From: an uncultured Selenomonadaceae bacterium | GTDB taxonomy: Bacteria; Bacillota; Negativicutes; Selenomonadales; Selenomonadaceae | Assembly (NCBI GenBank): GCA_905236595.1 | Contig: CAJORE010000105.1 | Location: 1-9,308 of the forward strand | Reading direction: 5' to 3' | DNA: 9,308 bases | In this document: in pieces, positions 6,178 to 9,308 of the stretch | Numbering within the stretch: position 1 is the first letter of the stretch | Layout: the number at the start of each line of letters is the position of its first letter | Notes under the pieces: generated by a model | The model's database searches: none | The model's input: the letters and a program-made list of their open reading frames with translations, nothing else | What the model was told of the DNA's origin: nothing | Position numbers and translations under genes: made by a program

Positions 6178-7125
6178 ATGGCTAATAAAAATGAAGAGAA
6201 AGGAATCTTGCTGGAAACCGGCACAAACGAATTTGAAATCGTCGAGTTCTCCATCGGCAACGTGCATTACGGCATAAACGTGGCCAAGGTTCGCGAGGTC
6301 ATTACCCGCGCTCCCGTCACCAATATGCCGCAGGCGCATCCTTACATCGACGGGCTGTTTACTTTGCGCGGCAAAGCCATACCTCTGGTAAACCTGCCGC
6401 GTTGCTTAAACGTGCAATCGGCGGATGCACCGCGCAACATTATCGTAACGGAGATAAACGAATACTACATCGGCTTCTTGGTAGAGAATGTATCGCGCAT
6501 TCACCGCATAAGCTGGAAAGATATGGAGCCGTCGCCGGAAGTCGGCGATCAGTCTCGTGTCGTCGGCATAATAAAGATGGAAGATCGCATCGTATTGCTC
6601 CTCGACTTTGAGACGATTATCGCCGAGATTAATCCCGAAATTAACGCGAAACTCACCACCTTCGAAGAAGCGACCGACGACATAAAAGCCCGACGCTCCG
6701 ACATTCATGTTGTCGTTGCCGAGGATTCGGCAATGCTCCGCGACTTGCTCGTCACGACGTTGCACGATTCCGGGTATCGCTTTGTCCGCGATTTTGGCAA
6801 CGGGCAGGACGCTTGGGAGTATTTGCAAAAGCTCGCCGAGAAACCAGGCCCTATCGGCGATCATGTGCGCATTATCGTTTCCGACGTCGAGATGCCGAAA
6901 ATGGACGGGCATCGCCTGCTAAAATTGGTGCGTGAACATGAACGGTTGGCCGAAATTCCCTTTGTGTTGTTCTCATCCCTAATCAGCGAAGAGATGCGCC
7001 GCAAAGGCGAATCGTTGGGCGCCAGCGGGCAAATTGCCAAGCCGGAAATCAACGATCTTATCGGTTTGTTGGATAATTTGGTGTTCGGTGTGCCGATTAA
7101 GAAATCAACCGATGTTGACGATTGA
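6178..7125 (+). CDS. cheV: Chemotaxis adaptor-receiver protein CheV
   Basis: CheV couples chemoreceptors to the CheA kinase like CheW and helps adaptation through a phosphorylatable receiver domain; it acts at the cytoplasmic face of receptor arrays. The 315-aa protein has a CheW domain at about residues 16-152, including YGINVAKVREV, a PYIDGLFTLRGKAIPLVNL segment and GIIKMEDRIVLLLDFE. A response-regulator receiver follows at about 175-303. The receiver has its full active site: acidic pair E182/D183 in AEDSAMLRD, phospho-acceptor D236 in SDVEMPKMDG, S266 in FSSL and K288 in AKPEI. The ATG at 6178 is preferred over in-frame upstream codons because the CheW domain begins shortly after it and a G-rich SD (GGGGGCGG) lies just before. 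It is divergent from hom and followed by a strong hairpin, so it is probably monocistronic. It is the only chemotaxis gene here, with motA on the far side of the metabolic block. Confidence 0.96.
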   Translation: MANKNEEKGILLETGTNEFEIVEFSIGNVHYGINVAKVREVITRAPVTNMPQAHPYIDGLFTLRGKAIPLVNLPRCLNVQSADAPRNIIVTEINEYYIGFLVENVSRIHRISWKDMEPSPEVGDQSRVVGIIKMEDRIVLLLDFETIIAEINPEINAKLTTFEEATDDIKARRSDIHVVVAEDSAMLRDLLVTTLHDSGYRFVRDFGNGQDAWEYLQKLAEKPGPIGDHVRIIVSDVEMPKMDGHRLLKLVREHERLAEIPFVLFSSLISEEMRRKGESLGASGQIAKPEINDLIGLLDNLVFGVPIKKSTDVDD

Positions 7126-7136
7126 CAATCATTTTT

Positions 7137-7169
7137 AATATTGCCCCGCCCTTTGGGCGGGGCAATATT
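7137..7169 (+). terminator. Perfect 15-bp hairpin between cheV and nadE
   Basis: Arms 7137-7151 and 7155-7169 are exact reverse complements with a TTT loop. The inner nine pairs are nearly all G-C (CCCCGCCC against GGGCGGGG) and the outer six are AATATT. It starts 12 nt after the cheV stop, where an intrinsic terminator is expected. The downstream T-run is poor (GTAACTTGTTT), so it may be a weak terminator, act mainly as a 3'-end stabiliser, or be a copy of a dispersed palindromic repeat. Confidence 0.72.
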
Positions 7170-7244
7170 GTAACTTGTTTAACAGGCGGTTCTGCTCGTC
7201 TTGACCGGGCGGCTTGTTTTTTTCATGGTACTTTGAACGAACAG

Positions 7245-7262
7245 TATAAATTAAGAAGGTGG
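7245..7262 (+). promoter_or_regulatory. nadE Shine-Dalgarno and nearby -10-like TATAAA
   Basis: AAGGTGG at 7256-7262 lies six bases before a TTG at 7269 and decides the nadE start. TATAAA at 7245-7250 resembles a -10, but its -35 position (TTCATG) is poor and transcription would begin inside the SD, so the promoter is doubtful. Read-through from cheV past the hairpin is possible. Confidence 0.4.
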
Positions 7263-7268
7263 CTATCC

Positions 7269-9155
7269 TTGCCGAAAATCGTTTTGGCACAAACAGAAGT
7301 AATACCCGGCAACCCGGCGAAAAACACGCAAAAAGTTTTGGCGCAGATTGAGTATGCCAAAGCACAAGGCGCAGATGCGATAATCTTTCCGGAGATGGTT
7401 ATCCCCGGTTATCTCTTGGGCGATACATGGGAGCAAAATTCATTTTTGCGCGAATGTGAAGAGTGTGGCCGGGAAGTTATCGCCGCCGCCGCCGACATCG
7501 TCGTTTTATTCGGCAACGTAGCCGTTGATTGGAAGCGCCGCAACAACGACGGACGCGTCCGCAAGTACAACGCTTTTTTCGCGGCGCAAAACGGCAAAGC
7601 GGTACAGCCCGACAATATGCCGTATCCTTTCGTAATAAAGACGCTCATGCCCAATTACCGCGAATTTGACGATACGCGGCATTTCTTCAGTCTGCAAAAG
7701 TTGGCGCGTGAACTGGGAACGACCCCCGCCAAGTTAATAAGCCCCGTAAGCTTAAAAATCGCCGGGCGGCGCCTGCGCGTCGGGGCGCTTTTATGTGAGG
7801 ACGGTTGGAGCGACAATTATGAATTGACGCCCATGGCCATGCTCCAAAATTGCGGGAAAATAGATTTTTTCGTCAACATCTCCGCCTCTCCTTATACTTT
7901 GGGGAAAAACGAGCGCCGACACAAACTGTTTGCCGACGAAGCCAAAAAGGCCAATGCGCCGCTCTTTTATGTAAACAACGTCGGAATTCAAAACAACGGC
8001 AAAACCGTCTATACTTTTGACGGATCAAGTACGGTGTATGACGCACAAGGGGTAGTGCGCGCCGCTTGCCAACCCTATTGCGAGGAGCTTAAAACCGTCG
8101 ATATTGACGAACTTCACCGTCTGCCGCCCGTGACGGAAGACAAAGGCGACGCCACGGCACAAATTTGGCGGGCGCTTTCCTATGGCACGGAAAAATTTTT
8201 GGCATCCATAAATATGAAAAAAGTCGTTGTCGGCATATCGGGCGGTATTGATTCGGCGGTAGCGGCAACGCTGTATGCAAAAGTCCTTGGCAAGGAAAAC
8301 GTTTTACTCGTCAATATGCCGAGTCGCTTTAATTCGGCGACGACACGCGGGCTTGCCGCCGAATTGGCCGCCAATTTAGGTTGCCCGTACATGGTAATCC
8401 CCATCGAAGAATCCGTTTGCCATACGATTAAGCAAATTGAGGAAACGCCTGTCACATTTGGCCGTGAGCATTTTAATTTGCAGGTTTCTTCTTTCGTCGC
8501 CGAAAACATTCAAGCCCGTGACCGCAGTGCCCGCGTTTTGGCGGCGGCGGCGGCGGCCTTTGGCGGCGGTTTTTCCTGCAACGCCAACAAAGCGGAAACT
8601 ACCGTCGGCTACTCGACGCTGTACGGCGACCAAGCCGGCTTTTTTGCGGCGCTTGCCGACTTGTGGAAACACCAAGTTTACGATTTGGCTCGCTACCTAA
8701 ACGAAAAAGTTTATGCCCGCGAAGTCATACCCCAAGGGATTATTGACATTGTCCCCAGCGCCGAACTGTCGGCGGCGCAAAATGTCGATGAAGGCAAAGG
8801 GGATCCGCTGAAATATCCCTACCACGATTTTTTGTTCCGCGCCTTTGTGGAAAAATGGCAGAAAGCGACGCCCGAAGATATTTTGACCCACTACGCCGAC
8901 AAAACACTCGACGAATATTTAGGTTGCGCCGCCGGAACCGTTGCCGGATATTTCGGTGACGATACCCGCGCCTTTGTCTCCGATCTCGAACGATGGTGGA
9001 ACGCTTTTTGCGGCATGGGCGTTGCCAAACGCATCCAAGCGCCGCCCATTTTGGCAGTCAGCCGTCGCGCTTACGGCTTTGATCATCGCGAAGCGCAAAA
9101 CGGAGCGTACTACACGCGCAATTACCTGCGACTGAAAGAAAAATTGCTATTATGA
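7269..9155 (+). CDS. nadE: NAD+ synthase, glutamine-hydrolysing
   Basis: Catalyses the last step of NAD synthesis: deamido-NAD, ATP and glutamine give NAD. The 628-aa protein is the two-domain form. The N-terminal nitrilase-fold glutaminase (about residues 1-280) has the Glu-Lys-Cys triad: E42 in FPEMVIPGY, K124 in KTLMPNY, and nucleophile C176 in LLCEDGW. The C-terminal synthetase starts near 320, with the ATP pyrophosphatase loop SGGIDS at 324-329, an NANKAETTVGYSTLYGD stretch corresponding to the family's GNKSE...TxYGD motif, and GDPLKYPYHD. Ammonia made in the first domain is channelled to the second. The TTG start at 7269 is chosen because AAGGTGG precedes it by six bases and the protein begins directly with the first nitrilase strand; upstream extension would run through the hairpin into cheV. 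A run of GCG codons at 8541-8558 encodes six alanines in a helix. The next gene begins 106 nt downstream. Confidence 0.97.
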   Translation: MPKIVLAQTEVIPGNPAKNTQKVLAQIEYAKAQGADAIIFPEMVIPGYLLGDTWEQNSFLRECEECGREVIAAAADIVVLFGNVAVDWKRRNNDGRVRKYNAFFAAQNGKAVQPDNMPYPFVIKTLMPNYREFDDTRHFFSLQKLARELGTTPAKLISPVSLKIAGRRLRVGALLCEDGWSDNYELTPMAMLQNCGKIDFFVNISASPYTLGKNERRHKLFADEAKKANAPLFYVNNVGIQNNGKTVYTFDGSSTVYDAQGVVRAACQPYCEELKTVDIDELHRLPPVTEDKGDATAQIWRALSYGTEKFLASINMKKVVVGISGGIDSAVAATLYAKVLGKENVLLVNMPSRFNSATTRGLAAELAANLGCPYMVIPIEESVCHTIKQIEETPVTFGREHFNLQVSSFVAENIQARDRSARVLAAAAAAFGGGFSCNANKAETTVGYSTLYGDQAGFFAALADLWKHQVYDLARYLNEKVYAREVIPQGIIDIVPSAELSAAQNVDEGKGDPLKYPYHDFLFRAFVEKWQKATPEDILTHYADKTLDEYLGCAAGTVAGYFGDDTRAFVSDLERWWNAFCGMGVAKRIQAPPILAVSRRAYGFDHREAQNGAYYTRNYLRLKEKLLL

Positions 9156-9261
9156 CGAACGCCAAAATAAATGTTGATCTATTTGGGGTTCCCTGCCCTT
9201 TAGAACTTTGAAGAAATGAATTTTAATGCGTTTGCTATACGCTAAATCGGAGGATACCGCA

Positions 9262-9308
9262 TTGGCAATAACGGTAAAACACCGCGTCAATTTTTATGAT
9301 ACGGACGC
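9262..9308 (+). CDS. Acyl-CoA thioesterase, YbgC/4-hydroxybenzoyl-CoA thioesterase family (partial)
   Basis: Only the first 15 codons are in the window, reading MAITVKHRVNFYDTD and then Ala. The RVxFYxTD pattern is the start of hotdog-fold YbgC-type thioesterases, where the Asp of the TD pair is the catalytic residue. These enzymes hydrolyse acyl-CoA thioesters in the cytosol; in many bacteria they sit with tol-pal, but here the neighbour is nadE. The TTG start at 9262 has CGGAGGA seven bases upstream. The 106 nt between nadE and this gene hold no clear terminator or promoter. The rest of the gene lies beyond the window, so family membership rests on a short stretch. Confidence 0.7.
   Translation, partial: MAITVKHRVNFYDTD

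Noticed and set aside
7122..7268. In-frame upstream extension of nadE beginning at a TTG at 7122
   Set aside because: It overlaps the end of cheV, translates through the 15-bp hairpin, and adds 49 residues absent from the nitrilase fold. A strong SD points to the TTG at 7269.

Overview
The window looks like ordinary chromosomal DNA from a motile anaerobic bacterium of the low-to-moderate-GC Firmicutes. I infer Negativicutes-like (Selenomonadales/Acidaminococcales). The grounds are a Gram-positive-style MotA of 257 aa, a CheV adaptor, strong purine-rich Shine-Dalgarno (SD) sites, frequent TTG/GTG starts, and a small Cys-rich protein of a type I recall from that class. This assignment comes from recalled protein resemblance and no search was run. 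No mobile element, CRISPR array, rRNA or tRNA was seen.

Layout. From about 5957 down to 1, a long minus-strand gene string runs: hom (homoserine dehydrogenase), thrB (homoserine kinase), a 115-aa Cys-rich protein, an E. coli-type HD-domain tRNA nucleotidyltransferase (cca-like), a 144-aa YbjN-like protein, a YggC/FrcK-like P-loop kinase, a 104-nt gap, then motA and the first codon of what is probably motB. Several junctions overlap by 1-4 nt, or nearly do, which suggests translational coupling. From 6178 rightward on the plus strand lie cheV, a 15-bp perfect hairpin, nadE (glutamine-dependent NAD+ synthase), and the first 47 nt of a YbgC-type acyl-CoA thioesterase.

The 220-nt divergent region between hom and cheV is the most structured non-coding DNA in the window. 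It holds a hairpin followed by a T-run oriented toward hom. A candidate sigma-A promoter overlaps that hairpin, with its -35 in the loop. A 5-bp palindrome and a 41-nt interrupted inverted repeat lie further toward cheV.

How the genes relate. hom and thrB carry out two consecutive steps of threonine synthesis; thrC is not in the window. MotA/MotB form the flagellar stator, and CheV links chemoreceptors to the CheA kinase, so motility genes flank a metabolic block on both sides. cca-like, ybjN-like and kinase are tightly packed and probably co-expressed, but I see no shared pathway. I found no convincing new defence or mobile system. The items most worth checking are the hom/cheV control region, the Cys-rich protein and the YbjN-kinase pair.
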